A stretch of DNA of 64,000 nucleotides, from the NCBI GenBank assembly GCA_003978105.1, contig QOAO01000009.1, positions 62,001 through 126,000 of the forward strand. The letters run 5' to 3'. The position numbers and the translations under genes were made by a program. This DNA is from Thermovibrio sp. (GTDB lineage: Bacteria; Aquificota; Desulfurobacteriia; Desulfurobacteriales; Desulfurobacteriaceae). Shown in pieces: positions 1-8,587 of this stretch. How positions within the stretch are numbered: the stretch's first letter is position 1; each line of letters begins with the position of its first letter. The notes below the pieces were generated by a model. It saw only the letters and a list, made by a program, of their open reading frames with translations, searched no databases and had not been told where the DNA came from.

Positions 1-2008
1 TTAGAACCCTTTCCCCTTCTTCGGGAGTTCTACAGAATGGAACCATGACGGTTACGTTCTTTAATCCCATCTCCTCCCTTACCTTCTTTATTGCTAAACA
101 CTCAAGCCCAAAGGCCTCCTTAAACTCTGGAGAGTAGTACCTTGAAGCTCCCCTCCATCCGAGCATAGGGTTTTCCTCTTTTGGCTCAAAATACTTTCCA
201 CCCAAGAGGTTTGCATACTCGTTTGATTTAAAGTCTGAAAACCTAACAATGACGGGCTTTGGATAGAAAGCCGCAGCTATTCTCGCTATTCCAAAGGCCA
301 ACTTGTCAACGTAGAACTGCTTTTTATCCTTGTAGCCCTTTGTTCTTCTCTCAATCTCCTCAAAAAGTTCTCCATCCTTTTCTCTTATTTCGTCAATTTT
401 GATTAAGGCATTTGGATGGATTCCTATGTAGTTGTTTATTATGAACTCCTCCCTTGCAAGGCCTACTCCGTCGTTTGGAAGGAACGAAAGGTCAAATGCA
501 TTCTCAGGAGTTGCAACGTTGAACATTATGGGTGTTTTGGGTTTTGGGAGCTCCCTTAGGTCAACCTCCTCAACTTCGTAGTCAACGTGACCTTCGTACA
601 CGTAACCAACGGCTCCCTCAGCACACGAGACTGTAACCTGCTGGCCCTCCTTTAGAACCTCCGTTGCGCTCTTTGTTCCGACTACTGCAGGAACTCCCAA
701 TTCCCTTGCAACAATTGCAGCGTGGCAGGTCCTCCCTCCCCTGTTTGTAACAATTGCAGCAGCCTTTTTCATGATTGGTTCCCAGTCAGGGTCAGTCATA
801 TCTGTAACTAAGATGTCTCCCTTTTCAAACCTGTCTGCCTCCTCAACAGACATCAAAATCTTTACCTTTCCCTCTGCAATTTTCTTTCCAACTGCAATTC
901 CAGTTACGAGAACCTTCCTCTTCCTCATTTCTGGAGGTTCGGTTATTCTGTAAACAACTACCTTTGAGTAATCCTTCCTTGAGTGAACAGTTTCGGGCCT
1001 TGCCTGAACTATGTAGAGCTTATTGAGTTCTCCGTCCTTTGCCCATTCAACGTCCATAGGAGTCCAGCGTCCATTCTTCTCTGAATAGTAGTTCTCTATC
1101 TCACAAATCCAGTTGGATAGAGTTAAAACCTCCTCGTCGGTTAAACAGAACTTTTCCCTATCGGAAAGGGGAACGGGAACAACCTTTACAGGCTCCTTTT
1201 CCGTTTCTCCGTAAACCATCTTTTGCTTCTTATCACCCAACTTCTTCTCAATTATTGCCCTGTAACCCTCCTTCAGGGTTGGCTTAAAAACGAGCCATTC
1301 GTCCGGAGTAACAGCTCCCCTCACAACCATTTCTCCAAGGCCGTATGAACCTGTAACCAAGACAACGTTCTTGAATCCGCTCTCTGTATCAAGTGAAAAG
1401 CCCACTCCGGAGGAAGCAAGGTCTGAACGAACCATCTTTTGAACACCAACGGCCAGAGCCACTTTAAAGTGGTCAAAACCAAAGCTTTCCCTGTATGAGA
1501 TTGCCCTGTCTGTAAAGAGGGAGGCAAAGCACTTCTTAATTGAGTTTAACAGGTTGTCTATTCCTCTAACGTTTAAGTAAGTTTCCTGTTGACCTGCAAA
1601 GGATGCATTTGGTAGGTCCTCGGCTGTGGCAGAGGAGCGGACTGCAACGTCAACGGCTTCGGTATCAAACTTTTTTGAGAGCTCCTTGTAGTACCTTACT
1701 ATCAGCTCCTTTAAATCTTCGGGAAAGCTTCCACTCCTTATTAGCTCCCTTATCTTTTCTCCCCTCCTGTGAAGGTCATCAACGTCGTTGACGTTTAGTC
1801 CCCTCAGTGTTTCTTTTATTTTTTCCTGTAAATTGTTATATTTAATAAAGTACCTGTATGCGTTAGCCGTAACTACAAAACCCTCTGGAATGTTAATGCC
1901 CTTTGGAGAAAGAGCTTTCATCATTTCACCTAAGGAGGCATTCTTTCCACCTACTATTGGAACGTCCTCGATTCCGACTTCCTCCAACCAAGCAACTAAC
2001 CTTTCCAT
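1..2008 (-). CDS. ppsA: phosphoenolpyruvate synthase (3' end cut off by window edge)
   Basis: This enzyme converts pyruvate and ATP to PEP, AMP and phosphate in the cytoplasm. It supplies PEP for gluconeogenesis when carbon enters as acetyl-CoA/pyruvate. The ATG at 2008-2006 is preceded by a GGAGG-type ribosome site and starts MERLVAWLEEVG. The N-terminal half is the ATP-grasp pyruvate,phosphate-dikinase domain. The phosphohistidine swivelling-domain motif GGRTCHAA lies near plus-strand position 720. The last visible residues, TPEEGERVL, belong to the C-terminal PEP-binding barrel. The frame is open at base 1, so about 670 of an expected 790-800 residues are present. The TAA-looking bases 1-3 are out of frame. 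It is divergent from mutL across a 68-base gap. Confidence 0.95.
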   Translation of the reverse strand, partial: MERLVAWLEEVGIEDVPIVGGKNASLGEMMKALSPKGINIPEGFVVTANAYRYFIKYNNLQEKIKETLRGLNVNDVDDLHRRGEKIRELIRSGSFPEDLKELIVRYYKELSKKFDTEAVDVAVRSSATAEDLPNASFAGQQETYLNVRGIDNLLNSIKKCFASLFTDRAISYRESFGFDHFKVALAVGVQKMVRSDLASSGVGFSLDTESGFKNVVLVTGSYGLGEMVVRGAVTPDEWLVFKPTLKEGYRAIIEKKLGDKKQKMVYGETEKEPVKVVPVPLSDREKFCLTDEEVLTLSNWICEIENYYSEKNGRWTPMDVEWAKDGELNKLYIVQARPETVHSRKDYSKVVVYRITEPPEMRKRKVLVTGIAVGKKIAEGKVKILMSVEEADRFEKGDILVTDMTDPDWEPIMKKAAAIVTNRGGRTCHAAIVARELGVPAVVGTKSATEVLKEGQQVTVSCAEGAVGYVYEGHVDYEVEEVDLRELPKPKTPIMFNVATPENAFDLSFLPNDGVGLAREEFIINNYIGIHPNALIKIDEIREKDGELFEEIERRTKGYKDKKQFYVDKLAFGIARIAAAFYPKPVIVRFSDFKSNEYANLLGGKYFEPKEENPMLGWRGASRYYSPEFKEAFGLECLAIKKVREEMGLKNVTVMVPFCRTPEEGERVL

Positions 2009-2076
2009 CTGCTCCCTCCTTCTTCTTATAGATTTCTTCTATTGTATAAAAAAATTCCTATACATGGAAGTTAGGG

Positions 2077-3510
2077 ATGATTAAAAGATTAAGTCAGGAA
2101 ACGGTTAGAAAGATTTCCTCGGGACAGATAGCGTCGTCTCCTAAAGCTGTCCTTAAAGAGCTCATTGAGAACGCTGTTGATTCGGCTCCAAGGGAGATAA
2201 GAGTTGTTATTGATAGTCCTTTTTCCTTTTCCGTCTCCGACGACGGAGTAGGAATTGACTACAGAGAGCTCCCCCTCACGGTCGAAAGGTTTACAACGAG
2301 TAAAATCTCGGAATTCAGCGATTTAAATCGTTTAATAACCTACGGTTTCAGAGGAGAGGCACTCTATGCAATTTCCCAGGTATCGTTTTTAACGATAAAG
2401 AGCTCCTCAGATGGTCAGATAGGTGGAAAGTTGATAGTAAGGGGTGGAAGGGTTGAAGAGTACTCTCCAATTCCCTACAGGAAGGGGACAACCGTTGAGG
2501 TGAGGGAACTCTTTTTCAACACTCCTGTTAGGAGAAAGTCTGTTGGAAAGAAAGGGAAAAGCTCTTTAGAGAACCTTTCAAGAATTTACGCCCTGGCCAA
2601 TCCCAATGTTACATTTAGAATAAACAACAAGTTCCTTCCTGCATCATCACTTGAGGAGAGAGTCCTTCAGGTCTTTGGAAAGAGTTGGGATTTTCTAAAG
2701 GTGGAGGGGAATTTCGTTAATGTTTTCTTTAATAGGGAAAAGAAGGGCGTAAGGCAAATCTTTGTAAACAGGAGGCCTGTGGAGCTCCCACAGGCTGAAA
2801 AGTTACTTTCGGATTTGGGAATTAAGAGTTTCATCCTCTTTATAGAGGTTCCTCCAGATTTGATTGACCCGAACGTTACACCGACTAAAGAAAGAGTTCT
2901 CTTAGAGAGCGATGAGTACTTGAAAGAGTTGGAGGAGCTCCTGTCGGTTCAGATTAAACTTCCAAAGTTCCACGTGGTAAGGGAAAAAAGAGAGATAGAG
3001 TACCGGTCGTCCATAAAAATTGTCGGCTCTGACGGGACAGTTCTAATAGCCCATGATGTAGAGAACTACTACTTTTTTGACCTTCACCTGATTCACGAGA
3101 GGGTTAACTACGAGGAGCTCCTTGAGAAATTGAGAAAGGGAGAGATAAGAAAAGTCCCCCTTACAAAACCCCTTGAGTTGGACAAGGAGCTTTTAGGAAA
3201 ACTCAAAGAGCTGGGAATCGGTTTTAAGGAAAATGGAGAGAGACTGCTTGTTTACGAAATTCCAGAATTTCTATCTGTTGAGGATGTCCTCAATTTAAAA
3301 AAATCATCCCCTGAAACCGTTGCAGCTGTTGCCTGTAGGAGGGCCGTTAAATCTGGGTACAGAATAGTTAATGTAGAGGAAATAGAGGAGCTCTTTAATA
3401 GATACCTTCTATGTGAGGATAGGGAATTCTGTCCCCACGGAAGGCCAATATACTATAAAATGAAAAAACAGAAGATATACTCCCAGTTGGGAAGGAAACT
3501 CAGGCTTTAG
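2077..3510 (+). CDS. mutL: DNA mismatch repair protein MutL (endonuclease-type)
   Basis: MutL is the ATPase that couples mismatch recognition by MutS to strand incision. The GHKL ATPase motifs are intact: ELIEN at residues 28-32, DDGVGI at 55-60, GFRGEAL at 90-96 and an FNTPVRRK segment. The C-terminal dimerisation domain carries the metal-dependent nicking motif as DLHLIHERVNYE near 335-346; the family form is DQHA-x2-E-x4-E, so Q and A are each replaced by L. ACRRAVKSG (near 419) and CPHGRP (near 452) also belong to the nuclease site. It is 477 aa, a compact MutL. The start is ATG in a weak AGTTAGGG context. It leads a same-strand run with the purine permease, htpX, ClC and coaBC. Confidence 0.95.
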   Translation: MIKRLSQETVRKISSGQIASSPKAVLKELIENAVDSAPREIRVVIDSPFSFSVSDDGVGIDYRELPLTVERFTTSKISEFSDLNRLITYGFRGEALYAISQVSFLTIKSSSDGQIGGKLIVRGGRVEEYSPIPYRKGTTVEVRELFFNTPVRRKSVGKKGKSSLENLSRIYALANPNVTFRINNKFLPASSLEERVLQVFGKSWDFLKVEGNFVNVFFNREKKGVRQIFVNRRPVELPQAEKLLSDLGIKSFILFIEVPPDLIDPNVTPTKERVLLESDEYLKELEELLSVQIKLPKFHVVREKREIEYRSSIKIVGSDGTVLIAHDVENYYFFDLHLIHERVNYEELLEKLRKGEIRKVPLTKPLELDKELLGKLKELGIGFKENGERLLVYEIPEFLSVEDVLNLKKSSPETVAAVACRRAVKSGYRIVNVEEIEELFNRYLLCEDREFCPHGRPIYYKMKKQKIYSQLGRKLRL

Positions 3511-3518
3511 AGGAAATT

Positions 3519-4763
3519 TTGAGGGAGGAGATAAAGAGAGAGGTAATCGCCGGTTTTACAACCTTTTTTACAATGGCCTACATACTCGTTGTAAATCCGG
3601 CCATTCTGTCTGATGCTGGAATCCCAAAGGATGGAGCTATATTTGCAACAGCAGTATCCTCCTTTATCGCTACCCTTTTGGTGGGAGTCTATGCTGGCCT
3701 TCCATTTGCACTTGCTCCCGGAATGGGATTGAACGCCTACTTTGCCTACACGGTGTGTGGACAAATGGGGGTAAGCTGGAAGACTGCCCTGACTGCCGTC
3801 TTTTTCGAAGGAGTCATTTTTCTAATAATGGCTCTCTTTGGAGCAAGAAGGGCAATATTTAGGGCTCTCCCAAAGTCGCTTGCATACGGTATCTCCTCTG
3901 GAATCGGGATATTTATAGCATTTATAGGTCTCAAGAATGCCGGAATAGTTGAGAGCTCAAAGGAAACCCTTGTAAAGTTGGGAGAAATCTCTTCTCCTCC
4001 TGCCCTAATAACGTTGATAACTGTTATTTTCATAGGAGTTTTAGAGAGGAAAAGGGGAAAGGGAAGCCTTCTGTTGGGAATTGTTTTTGCCGTCCTTCTA
4101 TCGGTTCCCTTGGGGCTTGTTCATAAACCGGAATCAGTTTTTGGAATCCCAAAACCCACTGCAGCCCTTCAACTTAACTTCTCCCACATATTTTCATACT
4201 CAATAGTTCCTGTCATAGTTGCTTTTCTGTTGGTTGACGTTTTTGACACTGTGGGAACTCTCTCAGCTCTTTCCGTCAGAATGGGTATACCACTAAGTGA
4301 TGAAAAATTGGGAAGAGCCCTAACTAGCGATGCTGTTGGAACAACCGTTGGAGCTCTCTTAGGAACATCTACCGTAACCACGTACGTTGAAAGCGCAAGT
4401 GGCATTGCAGTAGGAGGAAGAACAGGTTTAACTGCTGTAACTGTATCCCTACTTTTTCTAACGTCCTTAATCTTCTACCCCTTAATTTCTATTGTTCCTG
4501 TCTTTGCTACATCTCCCGTCCTAATCTACGTTGGTTACTTCATGATGGAACCTCTTAGAAAAGTGGAATGGTCCGATTTAACCGAATCGCTTCCTGCCTT
4601 TATAACCTTTTTAGGTATTCCGCTTACTTACAGCATATCTGATGGAATGGGATTAGGTTTTATCACCTACACTTTTCTTAAACTCCTAACGGGAAGATTG
4701 CAGGATTTGAATCCGGTTTTAATTTTATTAACACTTATCTTTTTAATTAAATTCTCCCTGTAA
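3519..4763 (+). CDS. NCS2-family purine permease (AzgA/GhxP-like)
   Basis: This is an inner-membrane importer of hypoxanthine, guanine or adenine, probably with proton symport. The 414 residues are almost entirely hydrophobic helices. The opening GFTTFFTMAYILVVNP is typical of the AzgA branch rather than the UraA/xanthine branch. The conserved PGMGLNAYF segment and a glycine/serine/threonine-rich stretch near residues 270-305 follow. The start is TTG, five bases after an AGAGG site and eight bases after the mutL stop. The exact purine transported cannot be read from the sequence. Confidence 0.88.
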   Translation: MREEIKREVIAGFTTFFTMAYILVVNPAILSDAGIPKDGAIFATAVSSFIATLLVGVYAGLPFALAPGMGLNAYFAYTVCGQMGVSWKTALTAVFFEGVIFLIMALFGARRAIFRALPKSLAYGISSGIGIFIAFIGLKNAGIVESSKETLVKLGEISSPPALITLITVIFIGVLERKRGKGSLLLGIVFAVLLSVPLGLVHKPESVFGIPKPTAALQLNFSHIFSYSIVPVIVAFLLVDVFDTVGTLSALSVRMGIPLSDEKLGRALTSDAVGTTVGALLGTSTVTTYVESASGIAVGGRTGLTAVTVSLLFLTSLIFYPLISIVPVFATSPVLIYVGYFMMEPLRKVEWSDLTESLPAFITFLGIPLTYSISDGMGLGFITYTFLKLLTGRLQDLNPVLILLTLIFLIKFSL

Positions 4764-4774
4764 AGGAGGAATCT

Positions 4775-5683
4775 ATGAATTGGAACAGCATAAAAACCAC
4801 TCTTTTATTGGGGCTTTTAACGGGAATTCTACTTCTCTTTGGAAAGGTTTTAGGCGGTAACGCCGGAATGGTAGTTGCCCTGATTTTTGCCGCCATTATG
4901 AACTTTGGTAGCTGGTATTTGTCTGACAAGATTGTCCTTTCCATGTATGGAGTGAAGCTCTTAGATGAGGAAGAAGCTCCTTGGCTCCACCAGATTGTTG
5001 AAAAACTTGCAAGAAATGCAGGAATTCCAAAGCCAAAAGTTGGGATCGCTCCTATGGATGTTCCCAACGCTTTTGCAACGGGTAGAAATCCCGAACACGG
5101 AGTTGTCGTTGTTACGCCAAAAATTGTTGAGCTCCTAAACGAGGATGAGCTTGAAGGAGTTCTTGCCCATGAAATTTCCCATATAAAGAATAGAGATACC
5201 CTCATTCAGGCAGTTGCGGCTACAATTGCAGGTGCAATAACCATGCTTGCAAACATGGCCCAGTGGTTTCTCTTCTTTAGGAGCTCTGATGAGGAAGAAG
5301 GAGGTTGGGCAGAAGTTATAGGTCTTATTCTCCTCGTAATTTTGGCTCCAATAGCTGCAGCAATCATTCAGATGGCAATATCGAGGGCAAGGGAGTACAG
5401 GGCCGATGAGACAGGAGGAATAATTTCAGGAAAGCCTGAAGCTCTTGCAAGTGCCCTCAGGAAACTTGAGGAGTACGCCCACAGAGTTCCTGAGGAACTT
5501 GTTAAGAGGGAAGTAAATCCTGCAACGAGCCACCTCTTTATTGTCAATCCACTAAGAGGAGATGCAATAGCTGCCATTTTTTCGACTCATCCGCCGACAG
5601 AAAAGAGAATAGCAAGGCTCTTAGAGCTTGCAAAGAAGCTCTTTGGTAGAATTAGGGAAATTTACTGGAGATTTACGGAGTAA
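4775..5683 (+). CDS. htpX: membrane zinc metalloprotease HtpX (M48)
   Basis: HtpX is an inner-membrane quality-control protease that degrades misfolded membrane proteins. The zinc-binding helix reads LAHEISHIKNRD near residue 132, giving the HExxH signature, and the third ligand sits in the downstream segment REYRADE near residue 208. Two N-terminal and two central hydrophobic segments flank the catalytic domain as is usual. At 302 aa it is the normal length. AAAGGAGGAATCT precedes the ATG, a strong ribosome site. It lies 11 bases after the permease gene. Confidence 0.94.
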   Translation: MNWNSIKTTLLLGLLTGILLLFGKVLGGNAGMVVALIFAAIMNFGSWYLSDKIVLSMYGVKLLDEEEAPWLHQIVEKLARNAGIPKPKVGIAPMDVPNAFATGRNPEHGVVVVTPKIVELLNEDELEGVLAHEISHIKNRDTLIQAVAATIAGAITMLANMAQWFLFFRSSDEEEGGWAEVIGLILLVILAPIAAAIIQMAISRAREYRADETGGIISGKPEALASALRKLEEYAHRVPEELVKREVNPATSHLFIVNPLRGDAIAAIFSTHPPTEKRIARLLELAKKLFGRIREIYWRFTE

Positions 5684-5691
5684 GAAATTCT

Positions 5692-7011
5692 ATGAGAGGG
5701 CGGTGGGAGTTCTTCAAGGAGTACATCAAAGGATGTGCTAAAACAAACCTAACCCACCGCTTCGACCTCTCTTCCATTTCCATCTTCTTTGGAAGGTGGA
5801 TTCCCTTTGCCTTCGCCGTTGGAATAGTTACAGGTTCGCTTGCTTCCTTAATGGACGTTGTAATAATAAACTTAAACGAATTTCTCACAAAGAATTCCAT
5901 TCTGGTGCTTTTGTATCCATTAGTTGTCTCTATAGTAGTAGGATATGCACTTCAGATTGACCCAGTAATTGGTGGACCTGGCATAGGTTATTCGATTCTT
6001 CATCTTAAGACAAAGGGTTATTTGAAAATAAAAACAGTAATCCTCAAGTTCCTAACTTCAACACTTGTCCTTTCGGGAGGGTTTATAGCAGGAAGGGAAG
6101 GGCCCTCCTTCTTTATAGGAGTAGCTGTTGGAGAGTGGTTTGGAAAAGCCTATGGACTTGGGAGAAAGTACAAGCAGTTAGTCGGACTTATAGGAGGAGG
6201 AGCTTTTACAGGAGCCCTTCTTAAAGCTCCTTTAGGTAGTGCTATCTTTGCAATGGAACTTGAAGATATGTACAACTTTGACTATAGACCCTTTGTTCCG
6301 ATGATAATTGCCTCTATTGTAAGTTACCTTACCTTTTCATTTTTTAGGGGGGAACAGGCCTTTATCCACTTGGTAAAGCTTCCCGAGTGGGATTTAAAGA
6401 CAATTCCCTACATAGTTGTAATGGGACTTGTAATCAGTTTTATCATTTACATTTACACATTTCTCTTCCACACATCAACGTGTACTTCGAAATTTTGCGA
6501 TATAAAGGAAAGACCGGTAATAGGAACTGCCCTTTCACTACCATTTCTTCTTTTTCTCTTTTTAGTAACGAGCGATACAGATTTCCTATCAACACCAGCC
6601 CATATGGGTGTAGTTTCAAAACTTGCTCAAGACTTATTTCCCATATGGATAGATATACTACTCGTTGTTTGTGTTTTAATAATAACAAGTTTTACATTGG
6701 GATTCGGAATTCCCGGCGGTCTTGTCCTTCCAAACCTTTTAATAGGTGCTGCGGTCGGAAACATGTTTGGTCACCTCTTTCCAAATCAGATAGTTACGTT
6801 TACCCTTGCGGGAATGGGAGCAGCTCTTGCTGCAGGAGCTAAAACTCCACTTGCAGCAATTGTAATGATTACAGAAATGACCCATGCAGACGTTGTTATA
6901 CCAATGACTGCAGCAATAATTACAAGCTACACAACGAGCTTCGGCTTTAGTCTCTACTTAGGTCAGGAGATTAAAGTAAAACCTATGGAAATTAGAAGGA
7001 AGAGTGAATGA
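5692..7011 (+). CDS. ClC-family anion channel/exchanger
   Basis: This is a membrane chloride-channel superfamily protein (439 aa, about 10-12 helices, no CBS domains). Family signatures are GREGPS near residue 134, which keeps the gating glutamate, and GIPGGLVLP near residue 342. The usual selectivity motif GSGIP is here GPGIG (near 95), replacing the anion-coordinating Ser by Pro. The region aligned with the internal proton-glutamate pair reads AMELEDM, so that glutamate may be absent. Whether it is a channel or an exchanger, and for chloride or nitrate, cannot be settled here. It overlaps coaBC by 4 bases, which implies co-translation. Confidence 0.9.
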   Translation: MRGRWEFFKEYIKGCAKTNLTHRFDLSSISIFFGRWIPFAFAVGIVTGSLASLMDVVIINLNEFLTKNSILVLLYPLVVSIVVGYALQIDPVIGGPGIGYSILHLKTKGYLKIKTVILKFLTSTLVLSGGFIAGREGPSFFIGVAVGEWFGKAYGLGRKYKQLVGLIGGGAFTGALLKAPLGSAIFAMELEDMYNFDYRPFVPMIIASIVSYLTFSFFRGEQAFIHLVKLPEWDLKTIPYIVVMGLVISFIIYIYTFLFHTSTCTSKFCDIKERPVIGTALSLPFLLFLFLVTSDTDFLSTPAHMGVVSKLAQDLFPIWIDILLVVCVLIITSFTLGFGIPGGLVLPNLLIGAAVGNMFGHLFPNQIVTFTLAGMGAALAAGAKTPLAAIVMITEMTHADVVIPMTAAIITSYTTSFGFSLYLGQEIKVKPMEIRRKSE

Positions 7012-8192
7012 GTTTTTTAAAAGATAGAAGGATTGTTTTGGGAATAACGGGAAGTATTGCTGCCTATAAGTCTCCCTTAATTTTGAGAGAGCTCCAAAAT
7101 AAGGGAGCTCTCGTTAGAGTAGCTATAACTCCCTACGGAGAGAGATTTGTTTCAAAACTTGCATTGGAGGTCTTATCGGGGAATAGCGTTTACTCTGAGG
7201 TTGTTCCAGAGAGCTCCCCTGAAATCAGGCATACGAGCCTTTCTCTATGGGGAGAACTTCTTTTAATAGCACCTGCAACTGCAAATACGATTGCAAAAAT
7301 AGCCTGTGGAATTGCGGACACTCCTGTTACAGACTTAGCTCTGTGCTTTGGAAGGGGTATTGTCTGCCCTGCAATGAACGTAAGGATGTACGAAAACTTA
7401 CTAACTCAAGAAAACCTTAAAAAGTTAAAACAGTTTGGATGGGAGATTGTTGAGCCTGAATCTGGATACCTTGCCTGTAAGGAGGAGGGAAAGGGAAGGC
7501 TCGCAGAGATTGAGAATATTGTCGAATGTGCTGAATACTGGTTCATTCCAAAACTACTAAGGGGGAAAAGAGTTGTAGTAACTGCTGGACCAACGAGGGA
7601 GTACATTGACCCTGTAAGGTTCATTTCAAATCCATCAAGCGGAAAGATGGGATACGCAATTGCTAAAGTAGCTAAGGGAATGGGAGCTGACGTTTTTTTA
7701 GTTTCGGGGAAGACCTGTCTAAGACCCCCTTACGGAGTTAAAAAATTTGAGGTTGAAACTGTTAACGAAATGAAGGATGCCGTTTTAAGCTTGGTTAAGG
7801 ATGCAGACGTTTACATTTCAGCAGCAGCGATAGGGGATTATACCCCTTTAAAGAAGTTAAGGGAAAAATTGAAAAAGGGAGAAGATGAATTAATTCTAAG
7901 ATTGAGGAGAACACCTGATATTCTAAAATTGGTCGGGGAGAAAAAGAAAAGGGGACAGATAGTCGTAGGATTTGCAGCAGAAACGGAAAACTTAAAGGAA
8001 AATGCTTTAAAGAAAATAAAAACAAAAAAACTTGATGCCATAGTTGCAAACAATGTAAAAAGTGGTGTTTTCGGAGGGGATGAGAACAACGTACTATTCA
8101 TTAGTAGTAAAGGGGAGGAAAAAGCGTTTTCAGGAACTAAAGAGGAGGTTGCTTTTAAAATCCTTCAGGAAATCTCTAAACTCCTGCAGTAA
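7008..8192 (+). CDS. coaBC: bifunctional phosphopantothenoylcysteine decarboxylase / phosphopantothenate-cysteine ligase
   Basis: CoaBC makes 4'-phosphopantetheine, the precursor of coenzyme A, in two steps. The N-terminal flavoprotein decarboxylase (about residues 1-185) has GITGSIAAYK, the active-site histidine in RHTSL and the CPAMN substrate clamp. The C-terminal ligase (about 190-394) begins VVVTAGPTRE and carries NPSSGKMGYA near 207 and the lysine-rich acyl-cytidylate pocket. At 394 aa it is standard length. The ATG overlaps the ClC stop and is preceded by GAAGGAAGAG. It ends this operon; a 71-base gap with regulatory features follows. Confidence 0.96.
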   Translation: MSFLKDRRIVLGITGSIAAYKSPLILRELQNKGALVRVAITPYGERFVSKLALEVLSGNSVYSEVVPESSPEIRHTSLSLWGELLLIAPATANTIAKIACGIADTPVTDLALCFGRGIVCPAMNVRMYENLLTQENLKKLKQFGWEIVEPESGYLACKEEGKGRLAEIENIVECAEYWFIPKLLRGKRVVVTAGPTREYIDPVRFISNPSSGKMGYAIAKVAKGMGADVFLVSGKTCLRPPYGVKKFEVETVNEMKDAVLSLVKDADVYISAAAIGDYTPLKKLREKLKKGEDELILRLRRTPDILKLVGEKKKRGQIVVGFAAETENLKENALKKIKTKKLDAIVANNVKSGVFGGDENNVLFISSKGEEKAFSGTKEEVAFKILQEISKLLQ

Positions 8193-8236
8193 TGTGGACT
8201 TATCAGGTAGTGGGTTATAAATTTATCGCTTGAAAG

Positions 8237-8250
8237 TTAGTAAATACTAA
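8237..8250. promoter_or_regulatory. candidate operator, palindrome TTAGTA-AA-TACTAA
   Basis: This perfect 6+2+6 palindrome ends 13 bases before the start codon of the NifX-like gene at 8264. A near-identical site sits at the same distance upstream of the other NifX-like gene (10594-10607, minus strand), and a spaced variant lies at 22814-22831. A TATAAA element lies about 20 bases upstream (8215-8220), so a bound protein would sit just downstream of a possible transcription start. The regulator is unknown. Confidence 0.5.
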
Positions 8251-8263
8251 TTAGGGAAGAGAA

Positions 8264-8587
8264 ATGAAGATTGCAATACCTGTTGAAACAAACGAGGGAG
8301 AAAATTCCATAGTCTGTGAGCATTTCGGTAGAGCCCCGTACTTTGCTTTTATTGACATTGATGAGAATGGCAATTACTCCGTATCTGTTGAGGAGAATCC
8401 CCTCATAGAGCATACAGAGGGAGCTCTTCCAGAACTTCTAAAGAATAAGGGAGTTGATTTAATAGTAGCCTCTCGAATGGGACAAAAGGCTCAGGCCTTT
8501 TTCAACCAGTGGGGAATGAAGGTCGTTTTAGGAGCTCATGGAAGGGTTGCAGATGTTGTTAGGGAACTTAAGGAGGTAATTGGTTGA
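8264..8587 (+). CDS. NifX/NifB-C-terminal family protein (dinitrogenase iron-molybdenum cofactor biosynthesis-like)
   Basis: This is a small cytoplasmic RNase H-fold protein of the family that carries iron-sulfur or iron-molybdenum cluster precursors in NifX, NafY and NifB. The 107 residues show the family pattern: MKIAIPVE start, EHFGRAPYFAFID segment, a GA/GVDLIVASRMG turn and a closing LGAHGRVADVVRE helix. No nitrogenase genes are nearby, so a nitrogen-fixation role is not supported. The position directly before two ferredoxin-domain ATPases suggests a cluster-delivery role. GGGAAGAG precedes the ATG, and the gene overlaps the next by 4 bases (TTGA). Confidence 0.85.
   Translation: MKIAIPVETNEGENSIVCEHFGRAPYFAFIDIDENGNYSVSVEENPLIEHTEGALPELLKNKGVDLIVASRMGQKAQAFFNQWGMKVVLGAHGRVADVVRELKEVIG

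Noticed and set aside
1..3. TTA at the left edge, read as a TAA stop for PEP synthase on the minus strand
   Set aside because: The coding frame places codon boundaries at 2-4, which is Leu in the segment TPEEGERVL. The gene stays open past the edge.
2065..2085. Tiny ATG frame (MEVRDD-stop) overlapping the mutL start
   Set aside because: Six codons with no ribosome site of its own; more simply part of the mutL leader.
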